DNA of 30,222 nt from Chloroflexota bacterium. GTDB lineage: Bacteria; Chloroflexota; Anaerolineae; UBA3071. Where the stretch lies: contig JACNHM010000160.1 of the NCBI GenBank assembly GCA_014383605.1, forward strand, positions 1 through 30,222, written 5' to 3'. Shown here one piece after another: positions 1-7,481 of this stretch (position 1 is the first letter of the stretch; every line of letters begins with the position of its first letter). The translations under genes were made by a program, and so were the position numbers. Under the pieces are notes generated by a model. It searched no databases, was not told the origin of the DNA, and saw nothing but the letters and a program-made list of their open reading frames with translations.

Positions 1-3
1 AAG

Positions 4-858
4 ATGACTGCCAGATCCAGACGTTTGAACATAGCGATCAACAGGACACTGATGTACGTGCTGCTCCTGTTCTTCGCTTTCATCACCGTCTTCCCCTTCC
101 TGTGGATGCTGCTGACGACCTTCAAGTCCTCCAAGGCCGTCTTTGCCATCCCCCCCACGTGGATGCCGGACAAGCTCTTCCAGCCGGGCATGTGGGACAA
201 CTACGTCACCGTGTTCACCAAACACAACTTCCTGCGGTACACGCTCAACAGCGTTTTCGTCTCCTTCATGGCCGCCCTCGGCCAGTTGATCACCTGTTCT
301 CTGGCCGGCTTCGCCTTCGCCCGCATGCGATTTCGGGGACAGAACCTCCTCTTCGGTGCCCTGCTGGCCACCTCCATGGTCCCCATCGAAGTGAGCATCA
401 TCCCCGAGTTCCTCTTGATGATCAAGCTCAACTGGCTAAACACCTACCTGCCGCTGATCGTCCCCTCTTTTCTGACCGGGGCCTATGGCACCTTCATGCT
501 GCGGGAGTTCTTTGCCAACATCCCCCGCGATCTGGAGGACGCGGCGGCCATAGACGGCGCTTCGGCCTTCCGCATCTACCGCAGCGTCTTCCTGCCCCTG
601 GCAGGCTCAGCGCTGGTGACCCTGTTCGTCCTGGCCTTCATCAACAACTGGAACGCTCTGCTGCGCCCGGTGTTCTACATCTCCGAAAGCCACCTGCGCA
701 CCCTGCCCCTGGGGCTGATGGCCTTCCGGGGAGCCTACGAATCGCAATGGCACCTGCTGCTGACCGGCTCAATCATTTCCATCCTGCCCCTGCTCATCCT
801 GTACATCGCCGCCCAGCGGTTCATCGTCGAGGGCATCGCCACGACGGGGTTGAAGTGA
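4..858 (+). CDS. Carbohydrate ABC transporter permease, MalG type
   Basis: Inner-membrane subunit of a sugar ABC importer (binding-protein-dependent permease family). The 284-residue protein has the usual length. It opens with a short basic N-terminus and a membrane segment at about residues 15-36, followed by several more hydrophobic segments. The cytoplasmic EAA loop that docks the ATPase is clear at about residues 177-200 (EDAAAIDGASAFRIY, then LPLAGSAL). The C-terminus (RFIVEGIATTGLK) is typical of MalG-like proteins. Its partner permease, binding protein and ATPase must lie upstream of the window or elsewhere. Only three bases precede the ATG, so the ribosome site cannot be judged. The substrate is unknown; the following sugar-phosphate genes suggest a sugar or amino sugar. 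Confidence 0.92.
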   Translation: MTARSRRLNIAINRTLMYVLLLFFAFITVFPFLWMLLTTFKSSKAVFAIPPTWMPDKLFQPGMWDNYVTVFTKHNFLRYTLNSVFVSFMAALGQLITCSLAGFAFARMRFRGQNLLFGALLATSMVPIEVSIIPEFLLMIKLNWLNTYLPLIVPSFLTGAYGTFMLREFFANIPRDLEDAAAIDGASAFRIYRSVFLPLAGSALVTLFVLAFINNWNALLRPVFYISESHLRTLPLGLMAFRGAYESQWHLLLTGSIISILPLLILYIAAQRFIVEGIATTGLK

Positions 859-874
859 GGTGAGATGGTGAGAT

Positions 875-1321
875 GTGGATTCCATCAGCGTCTGCAACGC
901 CAGGGCCAAGGCCGCCGGGCTGCGTTTCTGCCTGGAGCCCCGCGTGGGCGAGATCGTCAGCAACACCGACGGGCTGCTGCGGCTGATGGACGCTGTGGAC
1001 GACGAGAACTTCGGCGCCGTGCTGGACACCGGCCATCAGCACGCCCAAAAGGAGATCCTGCCCCTCAGCGTGGAGAAGCTGGGCCGCCGCATCTTCTACC
1101 TGCACGTGTCCGACAACGACGGGCGGGTCAACGAGCACCGCTCCCTGGGCGAGGGCACCGTGGACTGGGAAGGGGTGTTCACCGCGCTCCAGAAGCACGG
1201 CTTCGCTGACTACGTGGCCCTGGACATCGGCCACGTGGACGACCTGGACGGGGCGATGCGCCGCTCGCGGCGTTTTCTGCTCGACCTGCTGCCCCGCCTG
1301 GGCATAGCTGTGGAGGGGTAA
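875..1321 (+). pseudogene. 5'-truncated sugar phosphate isomerase/epimerase (xylose-isomerase-like TIM barrel)
   Basis: Carboxy-terminal half of a sugar phosphate isomerase/epimerase of the AP-endonuclease-2 TIM-barrel family. Visible family hallmarks are LEPRVGEIVSNTD with a metal-binding-type Glu, GAVLDTGHQHAQ, YLHVSDNDGRVNEHRSLGEGTVDW and the closing YVALDIGH. The family is normally about 270-290 residues long, whereas only about 148 remain. The first residues (SISVCNARAKAAGLRFCLEPR) correspond to the middle of the barrel, so the first half is missing. The reading frame joins the preceding permease stop after only about 16 bases, where a GTG at 875 or ATG at 865 happens to be available. 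The deletion is therefore clean and in a coding junction. The remaining protein probably cannot form a barrel. It ends in TAA directly before the next gene's GTG. Confidence 0.8.
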
Positions 1322-2242
1322 GTGATCACGGCCATCAACTCCTACAATCCCTGGACAGCCTTCGCCTTGCTCTGCATCCGCGATAGCCTGACCCTGGTCA
1401 GCCGCCTGGGCGAACGTGGTGCCCAGGTGGTCAGCAGCAGCCGGGATGCAGGATACCGCTTCTGGGACCCGGAGACGCTGCGGGTGGATCAGGCCGTCGA
1501 GGAGCTCTTCATCGCCAGGCTGAGGGAGCAGGGCATTGCAGCCATCGTCCTCTCCGAGGAGGCGCAGCGGGTGGAGGTGACCGCAGAGCAACAAGCGCCG
1601 GGGCTGGACGAGCCGGTCTACTTCGTGTCCGACCCCTTCGACGGCAGCCTGCTCTACAAGCGGCGCATTCCGGCCTTCTGGTTCACCTCCCTGGCCATCT
1701 ACGGGATGGATGGACAGCCCAAATGCGCGGCGGTGGGCGACTGCATCGAGGGCACGGTGGATTTCGCCGACAGCGAGGGTGCGTACACAGGCCGCTTCGT
1801 CGGGGACGATGCGGTAGATGTGGAGACCATTCGCCCGGCCACGACCAGGGAACTGGGTCAGGCCTTCCTGGAAACCTACCTGATGAAGCCCCACTACATG
1901 TACCCCGCTGCCCACACCTACGAGCCACTGCTGCGCCGGGTCAAGTTCATCCTGCCCAACGGCGGGCCGGCGGCCTTCGCCGACGTGGCCAAGGGGCGGG
2001 TGGACGTTTACCTGGCCCTGCAGCAGCCCTTTGTGGACGTCTTCCCCGGCCTGTTCATCGCCCAGCAGGCGGGGGCGGTGGTCAGCACCTTCCAGGGCGA
2101 GGAAGTCACCTTTTCCCCTGACCTCGACCGTCGCTACGACATCGTCTGTTCGGCCACAACGGAGCTGCACCAGCAAGTGCTGGCTCAACTGGCCGAGATC
2201 GCTGCGCCGTTCGACAGGGCTCACGACAAGCAGGAGGCGTAG
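1322..2242 (+). CDS. Inositol monophosphatase-superfamily sugar phosphatase
   Basis: Probable Mg-dependent phosphatase of the inositol monophosphatase/fructose-bisphosphatase fold, 306 residues. The metal-binding motif DPFDGS begins at residue 104 (family consensus DPIDGT), preceded by the acidic pair in IVLSEEAQRVE at about 80 residues. The late part VYLALQQPFVDVFPGLFIAQQAGAVVS matches the second metal-site region of the family, although the usual W-D pair is replaced by VDVFPG. The start is a GTG placed immediately after the previous stop, so translation is coupled. The stop abuts the ATG of the next gene. The last residues (FDRAHDKQEA) are encoded by a dispersed repeat (2210-2231), so the native C-terminus was probably altered. 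The substrate is unknown; the context suggests a sugar phosphate. Confidence 0.75.
   Translation: MITAINSYNPWTAFALLCIRDSLTLVSRLGERGAQVVSSSRDAGYRFWDPETLRVDQAVEELFIARLREQGIAAIVLSEEAQRVEVTAEQQAPGLDEPVYFVSDPFDGSLLYKRRIPAFWFTSLAIYGMDGQPKCAAVGDCIEGTVDFADSEGAYTGRFVGDDAVDVETIRPATTRELGQAFLETYLMKPHYMYPAAHTYEPLLRRVKFILPNGGPAAFADVAKGRVDVYLALQQPFVDVFPGLFIAQQAGAVVSTFQGEEVTFSPDLDRRYDIVCSATTELHQQVLAQLAEIAAPFDRAHDKQEA
2210..2231 (+). repeat. Dispersed 22-bp repeat inside the 3' end of the phosphatase gene (copy 1)
   Basis: The 22 bases begin TTCGACAGGGCTCA and end GACAAGC. They match 28576-28597 at 21 of 22 positions. Here the element is translated as FDRAHDK at the extreme C-terminus of the phosphatase. The second copy lies in non-coding DNA. 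Similar TTCGACAGG...CAGGACAAGC elements are known as common interspersed repeats in several bacterial genomes; membership of that class is from memory. Confidence 0.7.
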
Positions 2243-2923
2243 ATGCTGCGACCGCAAGATTTCTTCGATCTGAGTAAGTTTGCCCACGCCGCCCTCTTCG
2301 ACGGCGTGGAGTTTGTTTGGGAGGTCCTTCCCCGCATCGGGGAGTACATCCGTGCCCACCTGGAACCGGGCATTGAGGGGGAGGTCAGCCGCCTGGCCGA
2401 GGTGGCGGCGGATGTGTACATCGGCCCGGGCACGGTCGTCGAGCCGGGGGCCATGATCAAGGGGCCGACGATCATCGGGGCCAACTGCCAGGTGCGGCAG
2501 GGCGCTTACATCCGGGGCAACGTGCTGGTGGGCGACGGGGCGGTGCTCGGCCACGTCAACGAGATGAAGAACTGCGTGCTGATGGACGAGGCCAACGCCC
2601 CTCACTTCGCCTACATCGGCGACAGCGTCCTCGGCTGGCGGGCGCACCTGGGCGCGGGCGTCAAAATCTCCAACCTGAAGGTGACCCGCGAGCTGGTGAC
2701 AGTGACCATCGGCGTGCGCAAGGTCGAGACGGGGTTGCGCAAGTTCGGGGCCATCATCGGCGACGAGGCGGAGATCGGCTGCAACTCGGTGCTGAACCCG
2801 GGCACCCTCGTCGGCAAGCGCGCCCTGGCCTACGCCAACTCCTCTCTCTTCGGCACCTACCCGCCCGACGCCATCATCAAAGTGCGCCAGACCCATCACG
2901 TGATCGAGCGGGAGGAGAGATGA
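2243..2923 (+). CDS. Left-handed beta-helix acyltransferase related to the GlmU C-terminal domain
   Basis: Predicted hexapeptide-repeat (LbH) protein of 226 residues, with an N-terminal helical stretch (1-50) followed by hexapeptide turns (VYIGPGTVVEPGAMIKGPTI and onward). It parallels the acetyltransferase domain of GlmU: LGHVNEMKNCVL corresponds to the E. coli VGNFVEMKKARL region, and HFAYIGDSVLGWRAHLGAG corresponds to HLTYLGDAEIGDNVNIGAG. The latter keeps the His that is catalytic in GlmU. No nucleotidyltransferase domain is attached; a GlmU-like nucleotidyltransferase fused to a mutase is encoded some 20 kb downstream. The ATG abuts the previous stop. The TGA stop overlaps the ATG of a decayed phosphodiester glycosidase (ATGA at 2920), showing the ancestral operon order. 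The acceptor sugar is unknown. Confidence 0.78.
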   Translation: MLRPQDFFDLSKFAHAALFDGVEFVWEVLPRIGEYIRAHLEPGIEGEVSRLAEVAADVYIGPGTVVEPGAMIKGPTIIGANCQVRQGAYIRGNVLVGDGAVLGHVNEMKNCVLMDEANAPHFAYIGDSVLGWRAHLGAGVKISNLKVTRELVTVTIGVRKVETGLRKFGAIIGDEAEIGCNSVLNPGTLVGKRALAYANSSLFGTYPPDAIIKVRQTHHVIEREER

Positions 2924-2982
2924 CGGTTGTTCCTGGCATGGAGAGAATCCAGGATCGTATCCACTGGTTGCACAAAACTTAG
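2920..2982 (+). pseudogene. 5' relic of a phosphodiester glycosidase (NAGPA-like) gene
   Basis: An ATG overlapping the preceding stop (ATGA) opens a 20-codon frame ending in TAG. Residues ERIQDRIHW match EKTQDRIHW at the start of the intact phosphodiester glycosidase at 25713. At DNA level 19 bases (CCAGGATCGTATCCACTGG) are identical between 2949-2967 and 25740-25758. After this point the similarity stops abruptly and a new promoter region begins. This is a truncated copy of the glycosidase start codon region, not a functional gene. Too short for database detection by itself, but the coupling and identity make chance unlikely. Confidence 0.7.
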
Positions 2983-3007
2983 GCCAGGGACAACCTGTTC
3001 GGGGGAT

Positions 3008-3036
3008 TTGACAAGGGACATCTTCCATGCTATACT
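3008..3036 (+). promoter_or_regulatory. Sigma-70-type promoter of the peptide ABC transporter operon
   Basis: Perfect TTGACA at 3008-3013, a 17-base spacer and TATACT at 3031-3036, with TG at 3028-3029 forming an extended -10. Transcription would begin near 3043, giving an untranslated leader of about 120 bases before the first permease. It directly follows the glycosidase relic. Confidence 0.8.
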
Positions 3037-3041
3037 TCATC

Positions 3042-3078
3042 AGGAAACCTACCAGGCAGATTGTTTCCTCCAGCCTGG
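3042..3078 (+). promoter_or_regulatory. Interleaved inverted repeats at the start of the transporter mRNA leader
   Basis: AGGAAAC (3042-3048) pairs with GTTTCCT (3063-3069), and CCAGGC (3052-3057) pairs with GCCTGG (3073-3078). The two stems interleave, so they could form an H-type pseudoknot or two exclusive hairpins. They sit exactly at the predicted transcription start. Whether they bind a protein as DNA operators or act as RNA is not decidable from sequence. Confidence 0.45.
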
Positions 3079-3164
3079 GTGATAATGATGAGCGACCTGG
3101 CCGACGTGGCTCAGGTGCTGAATAGCGAGTTGGGGAACGTCTGATCACATAGGAGGTGGACGTT

Positions 3165-4247
3165 TTGAGCACAGTGGCAGCCTCCCAAGAAATGGCGCAA
3201 GCCCGCTTCTCCCCCGGCAAAATCGCCAAGGCCATAGTGTCCAACTACCTGGTACGGCGTTTGGTCAAGGCATTCTTCACCATGCTCTTCGTCACCACGC
3301 TGGTTTTCTTCCTCGTCCGCCTGATGCCGTCTAACCCCATCGAGGTCTACATCAACGAGTTGATTGTGCAATACAGCCTGCCCTACAACGAGGCCCAAGA
3401 CATGGCGGCCTCGCTCTTTGCCCTGGACCTGGACGCGCCGTTGCACAAGCAGTACTTTGACTACATGCTCGGCCTGGCCCAGGGCGACCTGGGTACTTCG
3501 CTACGCTCGCCGGGGACGCCCGTTCTCTCCATCATTGTCAAGTTCCTGCCCTGGACCATTTTCAGCGTGGGGACAGGCCTGTTGATCAGTTTCACCCTGG
3601 GCATGATGCTGGGGATGCTGACGGCCTATTACCGGGACGCTTTCTGGGAACCGATTCTGTCCGGGGTAGGCTCCTTCTTGAGTTCGATACCGGACTACAT
3701 CATCGGCATCCTCTTGCTGGTCTACCTGGGCGTGCGCTGGGAGTTGGTGCCCATCCATGATATGCGTGGTTCTTCCACGCCGGGCATCGCCCCGGGCTTC
3801 ACCTGGGCCTTTATCAAAGACATCTTTTTCCACGCCTCGCTGCCCATCGCCACCTATGTGCTGGCCACCTTTGGCGGGTGGATGCTGACCATGAAGAGCA
3901 ACACCATCAGCACGCTGGGCGAGGATTACGTCACCGTGGCCCGGGCGCGTGGCCTGCCGGAGGGCCGCATCGCCACCGCCTACGTGGGCCGCAACGCCTC
4001 GCTGCCGCTCATCGCCCAGTTGGCCATCAGCATCGGATTCGTCGTCGGCGGCTCGATCCTCATCGAGTTCATCTTTGTCTACCAGGGCATCGGCTACCAG
4101 TTGCGAGAGGCCATCAACACCCGCGATTACACGCTGATGCAGGGCATTTTCCTGATCATCACCGTGGCCGTGATCCTGTCCAACCTGCTGGCCGATTACG
4201 TCTATGGCTGGTTGGATCCCCGCATCCGCATCGGTGGAGGGGAATAA
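3165..4247 (+). CDS. Dipeptide/oligopeptide ABC transporter permease, DppB/OppB type
   Basis: First membrane subunit of a peptide/nickel-family importer, about 360 residues. It starts with the classic N-terminal RRLVKAFFTMLFVTTLVFFLVRLMPSNP segment, then a large external loop, then five more hydrophobic stretches. The EAA loop is visible as LGEDYVTVARARGLPEGRI, followed by the family's VVGGSILIEFIFVYQGIGYQL and the C-terminal ADYVYGWLDPRIR. I choose TTG at 3165 because AGGAGGT at 3151-3157 sits seven bases before it; the GTG at 3156 lies inside that ribosome site. Upstream are a strong promoter and a leader of about 120 bases. The family moves peptides but also sugars and other solutes in Chloroflexota and Thermotogota, and the neighbours suggest amino-sugar-containing fragments. 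Confidence 0.93.
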   Translation: MSTVAASQEMAQARFSPGKIAKAIVSNYLVRRLVKAFFTMLFVTTLVFFLVRLMPSNPIEVYINELIVQYSLPYNEAQDMAASLFALDLDAPLHKQYFDYMLGLAQGDLGTSLRSPGTPVLSIIVKFLPWTIFSVGTGLLISFTLGMMLGMLTAYYRDAFWEPILSGVGSFLSSIPDYIIGILLLVYLGVRWELVPIHDMRGSSTPGIAPGFTWAFIKDIFFHASLPIATYVLATFGGWMLTMKSNTISTLGEDYVTVARARGLPEGRIATAYVGRNASLPLIAQLAISIGFVVGGSILIEFIFVYQGIGYQLREAINTRDYTLMQGIFLIITVAVILSNLLADYVYGWLDPRIRIGGGE

Positions 4248-4248
4248 C

Positions 4249-5154
4249 GTGACAACTGTGAGCGCCGCAGAAAGCACCAGGCACAGCCTGCTGGAGAACT
4301 TCTTCTACTCGTTGCGCATCTTCGTGCGCAACCTGACGCGCAACAAGGTGGGCTTTGTCGGCACGCTGATGATCGTCGGCTTTATCATCCTGGCCTTTGT
4401 CATGCCCCGGTTCGTGCCCAAAGAGACCAAGGCCGACATCACCAAGATTTACCAGGCGCCTTCCAGTGAGCACCCGTTGGGCACCGACAGCCAGGGCAAG
4501 GACATCTGGGCGCAAATCGTCCACGGTGGAGCAGACATCCTGATCATGGCCTTCCTCACGGGGGCGATCGCCACTTTCATCGGTGTGACGCTGGGGGCGT
4601 TGAGCGCCGTCGGCGGCGGTGCGCTCGACTCGTCTCTGACGGCCCTGGCCGACATCTGGCTCACCATTCCTCGCTTCCCCCTCCTGGCCGTGCTGGCTAG
4701 CCTGGTCAGATTGCGCAGCACGGTGACCTTGGCCCTGATCCTGGCTGTCCTGTCGTGGGCGGGGCTGTACCGGGCCATTCGCGCCCAGGTGTTTTCCATC
4801 AAGGAGCGGGACTACATCGAGGCGGCCGTGGCCCTCGACCTGGGGCTGCGACACATCATCTTTTCCGAGATCCTGCCCAACATGATGGCCTACATCGCCA
4901 TCAATTTCACCCTGGCCATGACGGGAGCCATCTATGCCCAGGTGGGCCTGGTCTTCCTGGGCCTGGTGCCGCTCACCCGCAACTGGGGCGTGATGATCAA
5001 CCTGGCCTGGACGCAGGGGGCTATCTTCTACAAGGACAGCATCTATTTCATCATGGCGCCGATCACCGCCATCGCCCTGTTCCAGTTGTCCATCGTCTGG
5101 ATGAGCCGTTCGCTGGAAGAGATCTTCAACCCCAGACTGCGCGCCGGGCGATAG
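4249..5154 (+). CDS. Dipeptide/oligopeptide ABC transporter permease, DppC/OppC type
   Basis: Second permease subunit, 301 residues from GTG 4249. The start is set by GGAGGGG at 4235-4241 and by lying two bases after the DppB stop; an in-frame ATG at 4204 would overlap the upstream gene by 44 bases. The N-terminal FVRNLTRNKVGFVGTLMIVGF segment with its membrane helix is the OppC_N region, and HPLGTDSQGKDIWAQIVHG is the family's highly conserved post-helix motif. The EAA loop appears as KERDYIEAAVALDLGLRHIIFSEILPN. The C-terminus SLEEIFNPRLR is diagnostic of DppC-like proteins. It pairs with the preceding permease and the two following ATPases. Confidence 0.93.
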   Translation: MTTVSAAESTRHSLLENFFYSLRIFVRNLTRNKVGFVGTLMIVGFIILAFVMPRFVPKETKADITKIYQAPSSEHPLGTDSQGKDIWAQIVHGGADILIMAFLTGAIATFIGVTLGALSAVGGGALDSSLTALADIWLTIPRFPLLAVLASLVRLRSTVTLALILAVLSWAGLYRAIRAQVFSIKERDYIEAAVALDLGLRHIIFSEILPNMMAYIAINFTLAMTGAIYAQVGLVFLGLVPLTRNWGVMINLAWTQGAIFYKDSIYFIMAPITAIALFQLSIVWMSRSLEEIFNPRLRAGR

Positions 5155-5157
5155 ACG

Positions 5158-6270
5158 ATGGTGAGTGAAAGAAGTGACGTGATCTGGACAACCGGCGAAG
5201 AGACGGAGACGGAGATCCCCCTCTCTGTGCGGGATCTGTGGGTGGAGTATCAAGGCGAACGGGGCATGGTCAAGGCCGTGCGCGGCGTGAGCTTCGACCT
5301 GCGACCGCAAGAGAGCCTGGCCCTCATCGGCGAGAGCGGCTGTGGCAAGACGACGCTGGGCCTGGCTCTCATCCGGCTCCTGGTCAAGACGGCCCGCATC
5401 CCCAGGGGCGAGATCATCTACAGGCGGCTCGGGTCGGTGACCAAGGTGCGCTCGCTCAATAAGTCGGAGATGCGTCACTTTCGCTGGAGCGAGTGTGCCA
5501 TGGTATTCCAGTCGGCGCTCAATGCCTTCAACCCGGTGCTGCGCATCTGGGACCAGATGTACGACACCGTGCGCGCCCACGACCGCATGCCCAGGGCCAA
5601 GGTGCGCCAGCGGGCACTGGACCTGCTTCGCTATGTGCAACTCGATTCGGAACGGGTCATTGATGCCTATCCCCACGAGTTGAGCGGCGGCATGAGGCAG
5701 CGGGTGCTGCTGGCCATGAGTCTGCTGCTGGACCCGCAGATCATCATTCTCGACGAGCCGACGACGGCGGTGGACATCCTGACCCAGCGCACCATCCTGG
5801 ACCTGTTGAAGCGGTTGAAAGCGGAGTTGGGCTTCTCCATGATGTTCATCTCCCACGACCTGTCCATCGCCGCCGAGTTGGCCGACCGGGTGGCCACCAT
5901 GTATGCCGGCGCCCTCGTGGAGCTTGGCCCCGTCAATGACATCTTTTACCGCCCGGCACATCCCTACACCTTGGGCCTGATCAGGGCCGTGCCCACGGTC
6001 ACCGGCGAATTCGAAGACCTGGTCTCTATCCCTGGCTCGCCACCCGATCTGATTGACCTGCCCCCGGGCTGCAAGTTTCACATTCGCTGTCCCTATGCCA
6101 CAGATCGCTGTCGGCAAGAGGAGCCAGCGCTCCAGCCCTACAGGCACGATCACGTCGTGGCCTGTTTCCACGTTGATCAGGTTCGGCGGGACGCCGATGC
6201 CATGTGGGAGCGACACAATCACCGACCGGCTTCGTCGCGAGCATTTAGTCGAACGGCAGAAGAGGCATGA
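5158..6270 (+). CDS. Peptide ABC transporter ATP-binding protein, DppD/OppD type
   Basis: Cytoplasmic ATPase of the importer, 370 residues. Walker A is GESGCGKTT from residue 58, the Q-loop is VFQSALNAFNPVL, the signature is LSGGMRQRV, Walker B is IIILDEPTTAVD, and the switch is ISHD. The C-terminal oligopeptide-transport domain follows (PAHPYTLGLIRAVP ... GSPPDLIDLPPGCKFHIRCPYATDRC) with the conserved cysteines seen in DppD-type ATPases. The last 25 or so residues are poorly conserved. The ATG lies three bases after the upstream stop, and its stop overlaps the next start (ATGA), so the ATPases are translationally coupled. Confidence 0.93.
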   Translation: MVSERSDVIWTTGEETETEIPLSVRDLWVEYQGERGMVKAVRGVSFDLRPQESLALIGESGCGKTTLGLALIRLLVKTARIPRGEIIYRRLGSVTKVRSLNKSEMRHFRWSECAMVFQSALNAFNPVLRIWDQMYDTVRAHDRMPRAKVRQRALDLLRYVQLDSERVIDAYPHELSGGMRQRVLLAMSLLLDPQIIILDEPTTAVDILTQRTILDLLKRLKAELGFSMMFISHDLSIAAELADRVATMYAGALVELGPVNDIFYRPAHPYTLGLIRAVPTVTGEFEDLVSIPGSPPDLIDLPPGCKFHIRCPYATDRCRQEEPALQPYRHDHVVACFHVDQVRRDADAMWERHNHRPASSRAFSRTAEEA

Positions 6271-7247
6271 TGGCAGAGTACCTCGTTGAAGCGCGCAACC
6301 TGAGGCGAACTTTTGGCTCCCGACGGGAGAGGGTGACAGCGGTGGACAACGTGTCGCTGGGCATCCGGGAGGGAGAAGTTCTCTGCCTGGTGGGCGAGAG
6401 CGGCTGCGGCAAGACCACCACTGGCAAAGTGATGGCTGGCCTGCTCAAGCCCACGACGGGGCAGATTCTGTATCGAGGGCGGGACGTCTGGGCGCGGGAC
6501 AAAAATGGCTTCAAAGAGTACCGGCTAGGGGCGCAGATCATCCACCAGGACCCCTACGCCTCCCTGAACCCCTCTCATACCGTTTACAAGATCCTGAGCG
6601 CCCCTCTGCTGCGTCACGGCTTGGCCGCCAACCGCCAACAGGCGCGGGATCGCGTCGTCGAACTGCTCCAAATCGTGGACCTGACGCCGGTGGAGGATTT
6701 TCTGACCAAGTACCCCCACCAGTTGAGCGGCGGCCAGCGCCAGCGGGTGTCGGTGGCCCGCGCCATCACCGTCAATCCCGCCTTCATCGTCGCCGACGAG
6801 GCTGTCTCCATGGTGGACGTCTCTATCCGCGTCAGCCTGCTGAACATGCTCTCTCGTTTGAAAGAAGAGCTGAACGTCACGTTCTTGTTCATCACCCACG
6901 ACCTGGCGCTGGCCAAATACTTTGCCTGGAAGGAGCGCATCGCCGTGATGTACGTGGGCAGCATCGTCGAGATCGCCTCTACGCCGGAGTTGATCAACAA
7001 CCCACAGCATCCTTACACCCAGGCTCTGCTGGCCGCCGTGCCGGAGGCCGACCCGGAACTGACCCGGCGCAAGAAAACGGTGACGCTCCGCAGCCAGGAT
7101 ATTCCCAGCCTGTTCGACCTGCCCTCTGGCTGCCGATTTAACCCGCGCTGCCCGCTCTTTGTGGAAGGGCTGTGTGACCAGAAACAGCCAGAGCTAAAGC
7201 TAGTGGGGGAAGGGCATGTGGTAGCCTGTCACGTGGTCACAGGATAG
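6267..7247 (+). CDS. Peptide ABC transporter ATP-binding protein, DppF/OppF type
   Basis: Second ATPase, 326 residues, partner of the preceding protein in the heterodimeric motor. Walker A GESGCGKTT starts at residue 43, the Q-loop is IHQDPYASLNPSHTVY, the signature LSGGQRQRVSVARA, the Walker B region FIVADEAVSMVDVSIR and the switch ITHD. The C-terminal oligopeptide domain has NPQHPYTQALLAAVPE and SGCRFNPRCPLFVEGLCDQKQPEL. Walker B reads ADEAVSMVD where many homologues have LDEPTSALD; this variant (DE-S-MVD) is common in DppF-like proteins of this lineage. Starts at the first of two tandem ATGs within the ATGA overlap. Confidence 0.92.
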   Translation: MMAEYLVEARNLRRTFGSRRERVTAVDNVSLGIREGEVLCLVGESGCGKTTTGKVMAGLLKPTTGQILYRGRDVWARDKNGFKEYRLGAQIIHQDPYASLNPSHTVYKILSAPLLRHGLAANRQQARDRVVELLQIVDLTPVEDFLTKYPHQLSGGQRQRVSVARAITVNPAFIVADEAVSMVDVSIRVSLLNMLSRLKEELNVTFLFITHDLALAKYFAWKERIAVMYVGSIVEIASTPELINNPQHPYTQALLAAVPEADPELTRRKKTVTLRSQDIPSLFDLPSGCRFNPRCPLFVEGLCDQKQPELKLVGEGHVVACHVVTG

Positions 7248-7261
7248 GGGAGAAAAGGCCC

Positions 7262-7444
7262 ATGAGTCCCCAGATGGGAAGGTCATTCTTCCGCATAGCC
7301 TTCTTTGTCACCTTTGTTTCGGCGCTGCTGTTGCCCTTTCTGACCCCTGGCACGGCCGAGTTCGTGGTGGCCGTTTTGAGTCTGCTGATAGGACTGATTT
7401 TCATTGCCGCCGTGATCCTCGTACTCCGGCGATTCTCACGCTGA
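7262..7444 (+). CDS. Small two-helix membrane protein of unknown function
   Basis: Sixty residues, composed almost wholly of two hydrophobic segments (about residues 10-28 and 34-54) separated by a short TPGTAEF turn, and ending in RRFSR. A purine-rich ribosome site (GGGGAGAAAAGG, 7248-7259) precedes the ATG. The gene sits between the second ATPase and the solute-binding protein with short spacers on both sides, so it is co-transcribed with the importer. I do not recognise a family. It could be an accessory subunit or a regulator of the transporter. Codon use matches the neighbours, which supports a real gene. Confidence 0.6.
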   Translation: MSPQMGRSFFRIAFFVTFVSALLLPFLTPGTAEFVVAVLSLLIGLIFIAAVILVLRRFSR

Positions 7445-7481
7445 AAGGAGGTGATGCGATCGCTCCTACTATCTTCGTCTG

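Noticed and set aside
821..3244. 807-codon open frame on the minus strand
   Set aside because: It is antisense to four recognisable + strand genes; its translation is low-complexity His/Val/Asp/Leu and has no family motifs. High-GC codon bias creates such antisense frames.
4159..6222. 687-codon minus-strand open frame
   Set aside because: Antisense to DppC and DppD genes, with composition typical of a shadow frame.
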